DNA from: Geosiphon pyriformis
Taxonomy: Eukaryota; Glomeromycota; Glomeromycetes; Archaeosporales; Geosiphonaceae
Direction: 5' to 3'
Length of the DNA stretch: 64,000 bases
Assembly: GCA_016748015.1 (NCBI GenBank)
Contig: JAAOMT010000617.1
Span: forward strand, 814,635-878,634
Positions within the stretch are counted from its first letter, which is position 1; each line of letters starts with the position of its first letter. This document shows positions 25,126 through 38,429 of the stretch, piece after piece. Below the pieces are notes generated by a model, which saw only the letters and a program-made list of their open reading frames with translations, was not told where the DNA came from and did not search any database. The position numbers were made by a program, and so were the translations under genes.

Positions 25126-28100
25126 ATGGCAATGCTGGAAATGCCAGAAACAATCGAAGCTCAGGAATATAAACTTGTCCAGCAACCCCAGCAAACAAAT
25201 ATCAAAAATTTGCAAATTCGAGTTTTAGGTGTTCCTCAAAGTGGTGCCAAATCCCGTGTAGAGACCCAAATCAAATTATGTTTGCAACTTGTGACTGATA
25301 AGGGAGAAAAGGTTCCCCTATGGTCTCATTTACGGTTACCCGAATACATGGTGGCAAAAGAAAAGTTAAAGACTAAGAATGCAAGAAATACTCAAGGTCA
25401 AACAATGAACGTTGTGGAAAAAAGTGTTCTCAATCTTGAAGCTACAGTAGTATGTGCTAGTGAAATCCCAAAAGAAGTTGTTACCTGTTTAGGTTGCGTC
25501 CAACGTGAGGTAATTAGAAATTTCTGATTTATTCTTACATATGAATAGTATTTAATTAACGATTGACATGGTCTACAACTCGGAAATCCCAAATCGTTTC
25601 ATTTAGCGCAAAAGATCACAACGAAAAAAGGAACACAAACTCGCCAAAGCCAATGCCAACGGATCTTCTATTGGCGAGGAAGTCAATAAACTGACCGACC
25701 CTGATGATGAAAAATCTCTTCAACTGGAACAAAGGAAAATACTTCTTTTCAACTGCAGTGAGATTGTAGATTTTAGTAGCGGTGATACCATTTTACCAAC
25801 GAGGATTACTTGTTATTGCCGTCACCACAATGAAAAGATAGGATTTTGGTTAATATCTTTTTTTGAAATTATCATTTAAAAATTCTAACAATCACTTAAA
25901 TTACGACATTTATTGTTTTTTTTCTAGCATTTATTTCGTCATGAAAGATTGTAATAATAATGTTATTGCACAGGGGAGATCGCCTCCTATTATGATAACT
26001 GACGATCATAAATCTTCTAAGACAAAAGGTGGCACTCGTTTGAAACGTCCGCGTGAAGAATACGGGCGGCGCAATTCGAGTGTGATTTCTGACTCTCCTA
26101 AATCTCCTGATCGTATAATGAGTCCTCCAATTCCTACCATAGCATCTAATGGATGTTATTCAGGTTCAGCTTCTCCTATCTCGATATTTCCTGCTCAATT
26201 GTCTTGCTCAATGTCAGCTCAACCCCAACCAGTTAAGCAAGAGAATATTCAAATTACCCAACAGATTCAAATACAACCATCTCTAGCCTTCTCATCAATA
26301 CCATCTCCACTCTCACCGATATCTCCGCTGTCCCCTATTTCATCAGATAATTCATTTGATAGTGCATTTCAACTACCCCAACAGTTAGATCATACAAGTA
26401 ATTCCACTTCGATTCCTTCCATGCCTTTCCCATTAGTTCCCAGCAATAATCCGGCCAATGTTTTAGCTAATCTTTCGATAGCCCCTTCCCAAATCAATAA
26501 CCTCAATGCTCTATACCAATCAGTTCAACTTCATAATTACAATAATTCAAATAGGTTCAACATGGGGAATGCGCCGCTTCAGGGAAGCGTAGGTGGTGGT
26601 CCAATAAGACTTCATAACACTATGAACTCTAATTCCATGCTGAGGCGTAATACTTTCTTCAATGGCGTAGCTAATTCTGCCTCGATGTTCACCAATGGAA
26701 GTATTAATGGATTTCCTTTGCCTAGAATGAGCAGGTTAATCCCATCTGAAGGACCTATTTATGGTGGGATAGAAGTAACTGTACTCGGAACTAATTTTTT
26801 TGGTAATTGGCAAACATACCAACATTTCGTTAATTTTACGGAATCCAGGCTCACTTTAATGCTATTTTATTTTTAACAATAATAGATGGTTTAACATGCT
26901 TATTTGGTGATTGTCCTGCAATTCCAACTCAATATTGGGGTCCAAGTGCATTAGTATGTCTGCTTCCTCCTTCGCCAACTCCTGGTCCTGTCATTGTGAG
27001 TTTCAAAGAATTCCAAATGAATGTCCTGGATCCTCCCGAGAGTGAAATTGTCTTGTTTACCTATACTGATGGTATGTATAGCATAAAAATTTTCTAATGA
27101 TTATTTTATATTAATAAAGAGGCGATCATGATCGTTATGAATAGAGTCGGATCGGGCTCTCATGGAGCTTGCCCTTCAAGTCGTAGGAATGAAAATGACA
27201 GGAAAACTAGAGGATGCTCGTAATATAGCTATGAGAATCGTAGGAGGTGAAACTGAAGACGGTCACTCTGGGATCAACGCCGGTAATAGCAATGTCAACG
27301 GAATGGCCAATTCCCTCTCATCTGTTTTTCATGCAACTTCCATGTCAAATAATCTCGAAGAACACATAATGAAAACTTTGAGCTTACTCGATATTTATGA
27401 AACGGAGTACTCGGATACAATATCTTTACAGAATGTTACCAACCATTCTATGTTACATTTTGCTGCTATCCTTGGTTTCGAGAAACTTGCTTCTAATCTC
27501 ATTGAGAGGGGTATCGAGCTAAATTTACAAGATCGCTATGGGTTCACTGGTAATTTAATTATTTAAATTGAATAAGCCGGAAGTAAAAATTGTTTAGAAT
27601 ATAATTTCTAAATCTTATAAGGCTCTTCATTAAATAGCTCTTCATTATGCCGCGTGGACGGGTAATACAGAAATAGTGAGGATATTACTAATAGGTAAGG
27701 TTTCCATATATGTTACATTTGAATATCATAAAGTATTGTATGAACACTTGCATCGAGGATACATTACATGATTAGAATTTTATGGTGTTTCAAATATTTT
27801 ATATATGATCAATTCAATAATGATACTGACATTCTAAATTAATAATCAGCTGGAAACGGGGATGTCATCCGGAATGCTTACGATCAGTACGCTATTGATT
27901 TGGCGCGCTCACGATATTTTGAAGAAATTGTTTACCTAATTGATCATCATCAGCATGATTCTGGAGTATCATTATCTCCAACTTCATCAGACGAATCTTC
28001 CACGGTCCATTCTGAAGATGACAATTGGTACAGTGAAGATGAGGGCGAGAGAAAACTGTTAGTGGATCAAGAGTCTAGAGAAATCCAGATAGCTGCTGAC

Positions 28101-29225
28101 AGAGAAAGAGCCAGAAGCCAATTTCCCCTGATTGCTATTGATAGAGGAAATAGGCAAATACTGGCTAATAATATTGAAATCGAAACCCCAAACATTCCGT
28201 GGGTTGACTCTGATACTGCAGCTACTTTGTTGCAAACCAACACTCATATTGAAGACGAAATTGTTAATGCTGAAGTCGTCGAAGACGATAAAAAGCCAAA
28301 GCAACCTCTTACTGATCTTGCAAACGACCTTGCTACTGCCTCCTCAATTTGGCTACAGAAAACATTTGCCCATCTTCATATGCCAACTCTCGGCAAGCCC
28401 TCTCCGATAAACATTCAATTACCGCATATAAAAATGCCAAATCTCCAAATGCCAAATATTAATATGCCTAATCTTCAACACTTTTCGTCTCAGAAATTCT
28501 CGACCTTGGCATTCACCCCAAATCTCTTCATACCGAGACCTTCCATCCCATCCATGGCTTCTCTGCATATGAACATTGAATTTCCAGCTTTACCCACAGT
28601 GACATTCCCAGCTATTTTACCTTCAGGTTTTGCAGGATTTGTTAGAGATGAAAAAATCTCAAACCTGCCGATTGTTAAAGCAGAAGGCAATGAAGATTTA
28701 AAGCTCGCTAGCATTACTTCACCATGGGATCATTATAAAAAAATTCTCACTTGGCAAGGAACATCACTCTCAGCAGAAGGAAACTCCTCTCAAACTAAAG
28801 AAGAAACCGCACCTGCCGGGCAATATGGAGTTGGTTTCTCAAGATTAGCTTATACCTGGCCATTATTTTATACATCAACTCCAACTCAGCCACAAACACC
28901 ACATGTACCAATGTATCCACATCAGCAACCATCCGAAGAACAAAAGTTTTCTGGATCACTGAAACATGCTAGTAGAAGGGTAGGGTTTCCCTTGGAATCA
29001 TTGAGTGATCAACAGGCTCTTCTGTATGAACGACATGAGCAAATGATCAGAAAACTGAAAAAGGACCGAATGTTATATTTGTTTTGGGTCCCAGCTCTAT
29101 TGTGTATGTAAATTTTCCCATATTGTTTCCTTTCCTTAGATCTTTCCATTATCTAACAAACTTTAATAATTTTTCCAGTGATGCTCGCGCTTGCCTATGT
29201 TCGCTATGGAGGATTTCCAAATTGA
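25126..29225 (+). CDS. Mga2/Spt23-like membrane-tethered transcription factor (8 exons)
   Basis: Yeast Mga2 and Spt23 sit in the ER membrane, sense lipid packing, and after proteasomal processing activate the OLE1 desaturase gene. Exons 25126-25509, 25607-25848, 25928-26802, 26886-27071, 27145-27549, 27638-27694, 27850-29103 and 29179-29225 give 1149 residues, close to Mga2. The N-terminal part holds the family block CYCRHHNEKIGFCIYFVMKD and PPIMITDDHKS. A Ser/Pro/Asn-rich linker follows. An IPT/TIG domain starts at about residue 480 (PSEGPIYGGIEVTVLGTNFF). Ankyrin repeats lie at about 667-740 (HFAAILGFEKLASNLI, ALHYAAWTGNTEIVRILL). A single membrane segment LFWVPALLLMLALAY is followed by a short tail. 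A Met/Pro/Asn-rich repeat (28411-28485, PNLQMPNINMPNLQ) is unusual. Start chosen as the first in-frame ATG; an upstream exon cannot be excluded. Confidence 0.9.
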
Positions 29226-30379
29226 TTATGAAATCATTTCCTATTTATTGAGATTTTGGCCTGCCAAATATTCTCTGTATTTCTGATTTTTTAACTTACC
29301 GAATTAGATATCTTGGCATCGCTCCTTTTTATGTACATTACTTTTTTGACATTAAAAAAATTAGCATCTAGTGTGATGATTCATTTTCAGTAATCATAAG
29401 ATCAGATCGTTTTTGAGGTGACCAATATTCTGGTCTTGGTAAGATATCTCCCCTAAGAATGAGTTGGCGGAAAAAATATTATCCTTTCTGGTTTTTCATT
29501 AGGATCAACCACGGAAAAGTATTCAACAGAAATATCATATGTGTGCTTCCTATTTCCCGAATAGAAATTCAAATATTATGATAAATATGTTACATTGCCT
29601 ATCATGAATAAATCTGTCGGAGACAAAAATCGAGATCTATCAATTCTCGTAAGACCAAAGGAATATTTTCATAGTAAAAAACATGACAACATTTGTGAAT
29701 ATTAGTACCGGAGATGAACACGATGCAATTTTGTGCTTTCGATCGTTGTATCTGTTTTTAATTACACAAACGAAAATAATGGCATGTGTTTGAGATTGAA
29801 ATAATCATTCTAATCTCTGGAAAAGGGCCTAAGAGTTTTCAGCACCTCTTATTAACAAGCTAAATATTGTTCGTTAATCTGATTAGTTTGAATGTTAACA
29901 CAACACATAATTTATCCAAAACTGTTAGACCAAAAAACAAACTGCAATTAACATCCAAATCATGTATTTTAATCGGTTACACGATTAATTTTAACTTTTA
30001 TGAAAATTTTTCACAACTGAGTGATAACAGTTTTTTATTAAAACTAACACTTTTTATTTTGAATAATAAATATAATATTATTTTTAAAGATTTAAAATTT
30101 TTATCAGTTATAATTTAAAATAAAAAATAGTGTTTTTAATGCATTTTAATTGTGATCTTTTTTTAATAAAAATAGAATGATTTACAATCAATTATATTTA
30201 TATAATTTGAAGTTTTAATTATGCAATAATACATTAATCTCAATTTATTAAGCTTTTATATTTAATTAAATAATTTAAATATAAAATAGCATTATTTTAA
30301 TATTTTTAAAATTTGTGTAAAATATTTTATTATTAATTGAAAACAATAATATATTATACAAGAATTATATTTAATTTAA
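29226..30379. other. Intergenic, grading into AT desert
   Basis: The 3' flank of the Mga2-like gene, ordinary composition to about 29860, then rapidly A/T-only. I see no gene. Confidence 0.5.
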
Positions 30380-33375
30380 TTTTTTATTTATTTCTTTTAT
30401 AAGTATAGTTTAACTATTATTTAATACATTAAATAATTTCAATTAAATGTAACTTATGTATTTACTACATATAACCAATTACTTAAGCCAATTAAGACAA
30501 TACTATATACTTATATAAACACTAATATTATTATCTAAGCCTGAAAAAATAAATAGATTCTACATAAACCAAAATTTACAATAAATAATTCAATAATACC
30601 AAGCAATTAGACCATTCTATTTAACAAAACATTAAACAATTTACACAAAACATCTGACAAAATTTCTGTATTATTAACCAGACTATTTTTTTTATATCTA
30701 TCTTAAACTTAAATTTAAACAATTATAATACATAACAATGCTCTTTAACCAAATAGTAAATAAATTAATTATTACTAAAACTGTTTTGTTTTTGTTACTA
30801 AAAACTAAAATTGTTTTATTAATTTAATTCTTAAAAACAAAACTCTTGCACAAAATTATGTAAATATTAATATTTGAAATATATAATAAAAAAATCTAAA
30901 ATACCAAAAATATTAAAAAAAACTAAGTCTTTACTAAAAATTTTTACAATTTAACATAATTCAATAGAATTCCAAAATATATAAAAACATTTTTTGAACA
31001 AGTAAAAACATAATTTGGCAGTTTAACATTACTACATATTAAACATAAAATATTCAGATAATTTTTGTTATAAAGTTTTTTTTTAATCACAATTGACAAC
31101 TTTTTATAAACACTTTTTATTAAATATATATAAAATACAATTAAAATCTTACTTATAAAACCAGAAAGCATATGAAAATTCAGTTACTAAATTATAGCAA
31201 TACAAGTCTAGTTAATTTTGCAAATAAATAAATTATTTACAACTTCTAAATTAAAACCTATTTTTTATTAAATACAATAAACAGTTTGATAAATATTATA
31301 AAAAAATAACAAACATTGTCTAAAACAACCAAACTATTAATTAAAATAAACTTCTTACAAACATTTATAAAAAAAATTATATAAGATTATGCTATATTGT
31401 TAATAAAAGCATTGATCTGGTTATTATTAACAATTTTTAAGTAGTTTTTAACTTTTACTTACTATACAAAAATGTTTTTAGACCTAATTAAATTAGCCAT
31501 ATAATATTTTTCTATTTAATACTTGTTTTAAAAATCTAGTAAATACTGTTTGAATTTTAAAATATATATATTAATAATAGTATTACAGATAATTATTTAG
31601 GGTGTTAAAACAAATAACAAACTTGTAACTTGGTGCTTAATAGCTAGAAAGGTTGGTAATTTCTAAAGATTTTAAAGTCTAAAGGTTTTAGTTGAGCTTT
31701 TTGTATAACAAACAGATATTTAATTAATGATTTCTTTTGTAAATTTCTTTTTTTAGCATAATGGTTAATTTATTTTGGCAGTTATACCCTTTTAGTAAGC
31801 TATTCTTAAATTTTTATCTTTATTCCCAGGTTTTTTATCAGGCTATTTTTAATGTTAAATACTCAGTACTTAATTTTTTTAATCAATTAGTAAACAAAAA
31901 ATAAATAAAATAAATAAAAACAAATAAAAAAAATAAAAAAAATAAAAAATTAGTATTTTATTAATAGCTATAATCAAAAGTTATTGGTCTAGTATAATTA
32001 AGTATTGAAGTTTATTAACATGAGTTGTTAATAGTAAAAAAGTAATTAATATTTTTAATCAAGTAACAATAATATAAATTAGATGATAATTAGATATTTT
32101 ATTAATATTGATAAGTTTTCATTTCAAGTTATAAAAAACTATTTTTTAAATAAAAAAATATAGATAAGTAGTTATTGTTAATTATTGTTCTGTTGGAATT
32201 AAATACTTTTTTTGCTTTTAATACTTTTGTTATATATATATAATTTATGTTATATAAGATTCCTTGATATTCTGCAATTTCTTAAGAAAAATCCTAAAAT
32301 TTTTTTTTTACTACATTTATTTCTAATTGGCGATTTTATTTATTATTATAATTTCTATTTTTTATGAGTAACAACAACTTGGCTGTTTATATATAAGACT
32401 ATTAAACAAAACAAAGAAACACACTTTAGAGTCAAGACAATTGTCTGTAATTTAGTTATAGTAGAAAACAACAATCTATAAATTTTTATATCTATATTCA
32501 TATTAATATTAGAAAAATAAACTGCTGTTTTATCTGCCATTTTTACAGTATTCAAATTTTTTAATAAACTATCAATGTATACATTAATCACTTTTTTTAT
32601 ATTTTATACAAATGTTCTTAAACATCTGAAAATTTTTTTAAGCATAAAAAATTCAAACAACTAGAATTAAAAATAGTTTTATTAGACTTAACAAGTAAAC
32701 TACTTATGTAAACCACAGTTTTTTGAATCATAATAATATTAAATTCTTAAGACTTAGCTTTTTTCAATAACAAAATATTTTTCAATTCATAACTAATCCA
32801 TATTTATTCAACAATTTGTTTTTAAAAACAATATTTTTATGTTTTAAAGACTGAATTATTTTAAAATAATAAGAATTTTCCAAAATTCCAAATATTAAAA
32901 AACAATTAGAAACTTTAAATATATTAAATATATTGTTTACTATAGAAAACTTGTTTTTCAAAAAAAATTTCATAACACTCACCAAAAAATTATTAATTAA
33001 ATTAACTTTCAATTTAACTGAATACTATAGTAAATTTATAAGTGCCTATTTTAAAATTTGCAAATTTAAAGAACAATATATAAAAAGCCAGCTAAAAATG
33101 TCTACAATATTAGCAAACACAATTACTGAAACCTACTTTGTTTTTTATCTATACTTACTTAAAAAACTTTAATTTATATAGCAATAAATAATACAAAGTC
33201 TTATTAAAAAAATTTCTTAGTAAATTGGTTTTAGATTTAAGCTTTCTTCTTATTAAATTTAATTTATTATTAAAAAAATCAACAATAATAATTGAATATA
33301 TGTAAAAAGTACAATAAAATAATAATAACAACAATATTTAAATTAATTTTACAAAAAATTAAAAAATATATATTT
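30380..33375 (-). mobile_element. Strongly eroded LINE (LINE 3)
   Basis: The minus strand can be followed against LINE 2 although most G and C have become A and T. From high to low: an RT-side block at 32782-33012 (KLLNKYGLVMN matched to SLRRYGLIFTD), an RNase H block at 32385-32591 (VYIDSL, LQTIVLTLKCVSLF, YINSQ), the C-terminal zinc-finger-like region at 30944-31171 (KKLYNKNYLNILCLICSN...FTC), and a 3' UTR at about 30390-30545 matching 33380-33510. It is interrupted by an eroded LTR at 31581-32373. Confidence 0.7.
31581..32373 (-). repeat. Eroded solo LTR inside LINE 3
   Basis: It opens TATTACAGATAATTATTTAGG and closes TTATGAGTAACA, matching the LTRs of A-C position by position, including CTTGTAACTTGGTGCTTAAT, the A-rich tract at 31895-31950 and a TATATATATA box near 32234. 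Differences are overwhelmingly G-to-A and C-to-T. No target duplication is visible, as expected at this level of decay. Confidence 0.8.
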
Positions 33376-33637
33376 TTTTTATTGCAAATTTAATGAGTAC
33401 AGCCCAACCACTATCTAAGTACATAAAATCAAACAAGATTTCAATTTAGATGTGGCTCATGCATTTTTCACATGTGACTGGACACTCAGTCCAGTCAAAA
33501 TAGTACTATGCATGTACAGGATTTGTCAAAGAAATACTATCTAAGAAACCAAAACCTAGACTAGCAAGGCAAAGATACAGGCCAAAACACAAATGAACAC
33601 CCAACCTGAAATTGAACTCGCAGATAATACCAGCAGC

Positions 33638-36600
33638 TCATAAGCTCAATAAACCACCAACTGATAGCACAGCAGATCCATCCTGTGGCAAAAGATTGCA
33701 TTTCTTATAGAAGGCTCTCAGTTTAGCAGCAGGCAGCCAAATATTCAATCTATGACTCTTAGCAATATTATGGACCAACTTGACAATCAAGCTACTGCCA
33801 GAAATTAAACCAAGACACAAGACAGTATCTGACACCCAACTTTTCAGCACAAACCTTTTGGCCAACAACATATAAAGACCACCAGAAGACTTAGCTTCAC
33901 TCAAAGATCGCATTATTTCACTACTCAAAGTGGAATTACCAGCCATCTTACACCACTCCATACTAATGTTTGACAGTATATCCAGTCTGGCTATGTTATT
34001 ATACTTACACAAAAACAAGTAATCAGAGTCCTCAACCATCCTGCACCTAATGCATACCATGCTAGGATATTTAAGATCATACAATTTTTTTCTCACAGCG
34101 ACTGGCAGGCAACAATACAAAAACTTTATTAGGTAAGACTGTAAAGAAGCAAATAACAAGCTGGTATAATCAGAGCAAATCCCACCATCAGAATGCCAAA
34201 CACTAAAGAACTTGAATGAGTCGATGTCATCAACAAAATTAACATCTACAATGCCAGTCCCAAATTTGGACTCCCAACTGACAAAATTGACAGCATCAAA
34301 CAATTTCCTAACAAAATGATGCGCATTTCCAGAAACAGACCTGTTCTTAACACTAAAGAAGTGATACAGCATGCTCAGAGGCAAAACAGACTTAGACAAA
34401 GCCACTGCATTTGCAAAAAAATCCACTTGCTCATTTTTAATAACACTTGAATGTCCTTTGACTTTTCTCTACATGACTGCTAAATTTTTATTTTGAAATA
34501 ACATAACAAATATGCTTTTTCTCAATCCAGCATTTGTGTCGAAAATCAGGACCACAATTACTCATATTGAATTTGCATATATCCAATGATGTCTGACTGT
34601 CTGTAAACAAGGTGACTGTGCTAGATTCAGGAACACACTCCAATGCTAAAGCAATGGCTTGCAACTCCACCAGTGTAGAAAACAGCAATTCAAACACTTT
34701 TATACCAACACTAGTGTTGGCTTTCGGAAAATAAGCTGTAGCACCACCACAGGCACCAATAGACCCCAAACTCTTAACAAAACCATTTATGTAAACATCA
34801 ATAGAACCATGTCTAGTGGTAAACAACTGCTCAGACACAAATCCAATATCTCAAACAACATTGGCAGAAGCAGGATAAAATGCCACAACCACGTCATTGC
34901 TTAAACCACTAAACTTAACAAAATTGGAAACTGACACAAATCAAGCAGAAATTGGATCTCTGGAATCAAGTCTTTTCTACTTACAAAAAGTGTTCTAAGT
35001 GAAACACACACCATGACAATCTAATAGTTGGTCAGTAAAAATGAGGCCATATCTCCTAAGAGAATTCCTCACAATCAGATAACCATTTACACTCAACATG
35101 TCCAGAATTGGCATACCAGACTCAGCTCTAAAAACATTAGGGAGAGCACCACTTAAAAAAGTGTTGCACAAAGCAAGAGCATGTGTAGCACCAGTTAAAA
35201 AACAATTTAAAGAACTAATAGACAATGTGACCAGAAAATGGAGAGGGTGCTGGGGCATTCAGCTGGCTGCCTGTAAGTCTATTGCCCTGTGGTCGAAAAA
35301 CCTGCCAAGTGTTTCACTCGTATTGCTAAAATTGACCAGATTGGCCATCAAACTTTCAGTGAGCACTTGTTCAAAAGGCTTCAGGCCATATAACATAGGA
35401 TGATGCAGTGCCACACTAGGAAAGTCCTTAGGCAAATTTGCCTTGAGTTTGAGTCTCTTTCTCAGTAACTTGTCTTATTTTTCGCAAACACTCTTAGATG
35501 CAAAGTTAAATTGAAGTCTGTAGCAGACAATTGGCTGCAGGACAACAGAAACCAGATATAAAAATTGTTTCTCAGTGATGGTTTTCCTTAGGACAACATT
35601 CGAAAAAAATCTGATGTTAGCATGAATCTTGGCGAGACTTGGCTTGGACAACCTCTCAGTAGACAAGAAAATCTCCAAATAACAATGAGATTCACTCCTC
35701 TTGGCCATGGAAATCCTTGACCTACTAATGAACAGTTTAGCATCCCAAACACCTTGGTTAATAGGAATGGTGACAGTTTTGTCAGCATTTATTGAGATGT
35801 CATTAATAAAAAAAAATTCACTAGCTATGTTTAAAATGTTCTGTGTTGTCATCAAGCAGTTCTCAATCCAAATTGTGTTATCAACAAAGACACCTGTGGT
35901 GAAGAATGAAGTACTGTTACTGTTCAGGTTAGTCTTACCAGACTTAGTATAAAATTTTGAGCACATTCTGTAGTCATATAACTGTTTATGTTTCTTGACT
36001 TCACATAGCAATGGATTGTAAAAGATTCACCACAGTAGAGGTGAAAATACCTCTTCTTAATCCAGACCATCATGTACAATATAACCATCAAACAGACAAA
36101 AATCTGTCATAACCTGATTCAATTTCCCATTGTGTATACCACCAAAAAAACTTATGAAGCAAGAACACATCTTGATCCTGATCAAACTATTGTGCAGATG
36201 GGTCTAACCAACAGAGTCATATGCTTTGCATATATCTTGAAGAACCAACCACAATTCTCTGTTCTTCTCCAAAGCATTCTCAACAATTGAGCCAACAGCA
36301 AAAATAGAGAATTGTGTGAAAGTACCCTTTAGCACTGAAAAATTGTTATCATGCAAGATGTTATATCTACTACAAGCCAAGGATATTCTGTTTGAGAGAA
36401 TTTTAGACAAAATCTTTCGTGCAGTCTCAATAAGTGCTATTGGCCTAGTGTTGATAAGAGTACCCTCCCAATCATACAGTTTAAGAATCATAGAAACCCA
36501 AGATTTCCTCCACTATATAGAAACATTACCAGATTTTAAACACCTATTAAAAATGTTCAGAAGACCATTTAGAGCCAGGGAACCACTATGCTTCTAGAGT

Positions 36601-38189
36601 TCATTAGAAATTCCAGAAAGCCCAGCAGTCTTACCATTAGGCAATTCTTTGACAACCACCAAAAGTTCATCCAAACTGATATCACACATAACTCCCGAAA
36701 ACACATCATTGTTAATATAGTCTAATAGAGTGTATTGGTCAAGCCACTGACCTGAAAGAACACTAGAGACCAAGTGTTTTCTTGTCCAACTTTCCATTAT
36801 AGTATCAATTGAAAACTTGACAGTCTGAGGCTTCAAAATAAGCTTATCATTAATAATCAAATGATCAAAAACCACCTTTCTGAAGAACTAATCTAGAATG
36901 CTTTTAATCATTCTCCCCTTATCTGAGCAAAAATTTTCCATGCACTTTGCCACAGCTGCCCTGATGAACTTATCTTTGACAACCCTAGATTTATGATATT
37001 TGGATCTGCGGTATTCTTTCTTAACAACTGAAATGTGATGCACAATATCTTCAATCTTAGTGCCTCCATTAATCATAATCCAAACTTTGGATGTCCTATC
37101 ATTATCTAAGCTCATCCAAGTGTCAACAAAATGGCCAGTCTCCAAACTCAGGTCTGTTTTTATACTGTTAACAATCTTGGACATCAACATCTCCAACCCA
37201 TGAAATTTCAAAGAAGTCTTATTTTTCATGCTATCAAATTCACTAAACCAAAGTCTAAAGAAAATCACATCAGCAGAATCTATCATCACATTTTTAAGAA
37301 CATTCTACATGCCATCCAAATCACCACTATGTTCTATATTGTGAAACACAACTGATCTTTCCAGAAACTTGGCTGAAGAGCACTCCATAAAACACCTCCA
37401 ACCATTAGTGTCCATATTTTTTAACTTAAATTTCCAGCAATTCTTATTAGCATTCCTATGAATGCCATCTAAATGCACATTCAAAAGACCACTTAAGCCC
37501 ACCAATACCAAAACAGCTCTATAGTCAGTGTCAAAAAATTCAGTCACAGATTCCATTCTATGGCCGGCTGCAGCCAAGATTAGGCTCCCACTAACAAAAA
37601 TGTGATCAATAACTTTTTCAGCATTTCTCAAGTTGCTTTACGTTGATGCATCAGCCAAAAAATGTCTACCAAAAGAATTGACCAAACTCAAACTCAAACA
37701 AAAACCAAAACTTGTACTCTTTATTAACTTGTTTTTATTGAAATTACTGCTTAAAACAACAAAACTACTGGAATTGACCACCTGAGCTATGAAAAAATTA
37801 ATACTGGGCACTTGTCTAAACTGGTTGCCAGGAGAAGCACAGGTATACAAACCAACAACAGACACTGAAACCTTGTCTTTGAAAAGAAATTGCACCAAAA
37901 TAGTGTGACCAGGAACCTCTTCTACCTTAGACACATGTCGAGCCAAAAGATTGTCCATAATTATTGCCACTCCAGCCCCAAGGAACCCATTATCCAGACC
38001 AGATGTGAAAATGCGCATTCCATCAAAACTGTTTATAATCTATGATCTAATATTAGACCTCAATTTCGTTTCTGTAATGATAAACACCATATTGCCAGAT
38101 TTCTTATGCCAATGAACAACATCTTCCTACTTAATAGGGACATTGAAACTCTAAACATTGCATGTAGCAAACTTCCACACTAGTTCCAT
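33638..38189 (-). pseudogene. LINE 2 ORF2: endonuclease, RT, RNase H, zinc finger (broken)
   Basis: An APE-type endonuclease begins at 38189 (ATCNV, then the catalytic Glu in TETKLRSN, GLDNGFLGAGVAII, SVVGLYTCAS). The RT region (about 36870-35470) includes RPIALIETARKILSKILSNR, LQDICKAYDSV and FVDNTIW at 35877-35888, where the second Asp of FxDD is Asn. RNase H (34488-34838) has YINGF in place of YTDGS, VELQAI and FTDSQTS. The C-terminus (33638-34426) holds CIRCRMVEDSDYLFLC, a CxxC...C finger whose His is Tyr. At least eight stops or frame breaks interrupt the 4.5 kb. Endonuclease plus RNase H recalls the I/Tad groups; clade assignment is tentative. Confidence 0.88.
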
Positions 38190-38429
38190 TATTGAGAAGA
38201 GAGAGCATTAGAAACTAAACCAGTATTGTTAATCTTGGCCAAGAGGCCCATAACCGTGATTGAAAGATTCTTCAAAGTTTCTTCTATTTTAGAGACAACT
38301 GAAGAGTCACAAACTGTCACTCTCACTATAGTCTTACCACCAGTGGCCACATCTGAACTCTCACTCATCACTATATCCATCCCTTGATTCTGTGATAAAG
38401 GAGTCACCAATGGCTAATATTCAGAGCTA

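Noticed and set aside
28059-28714. Antisense or shifted frames within the Mga2-like gene
   Set aside because: The sense frame is continuous and shows domain structure; the others are shadows of biased codon use.
31577-32377. Target-site duplication around the eroded LTR in LINE 3
   Set aside because: Left ATAG and right ACAA do not match even when transitions are allowed.
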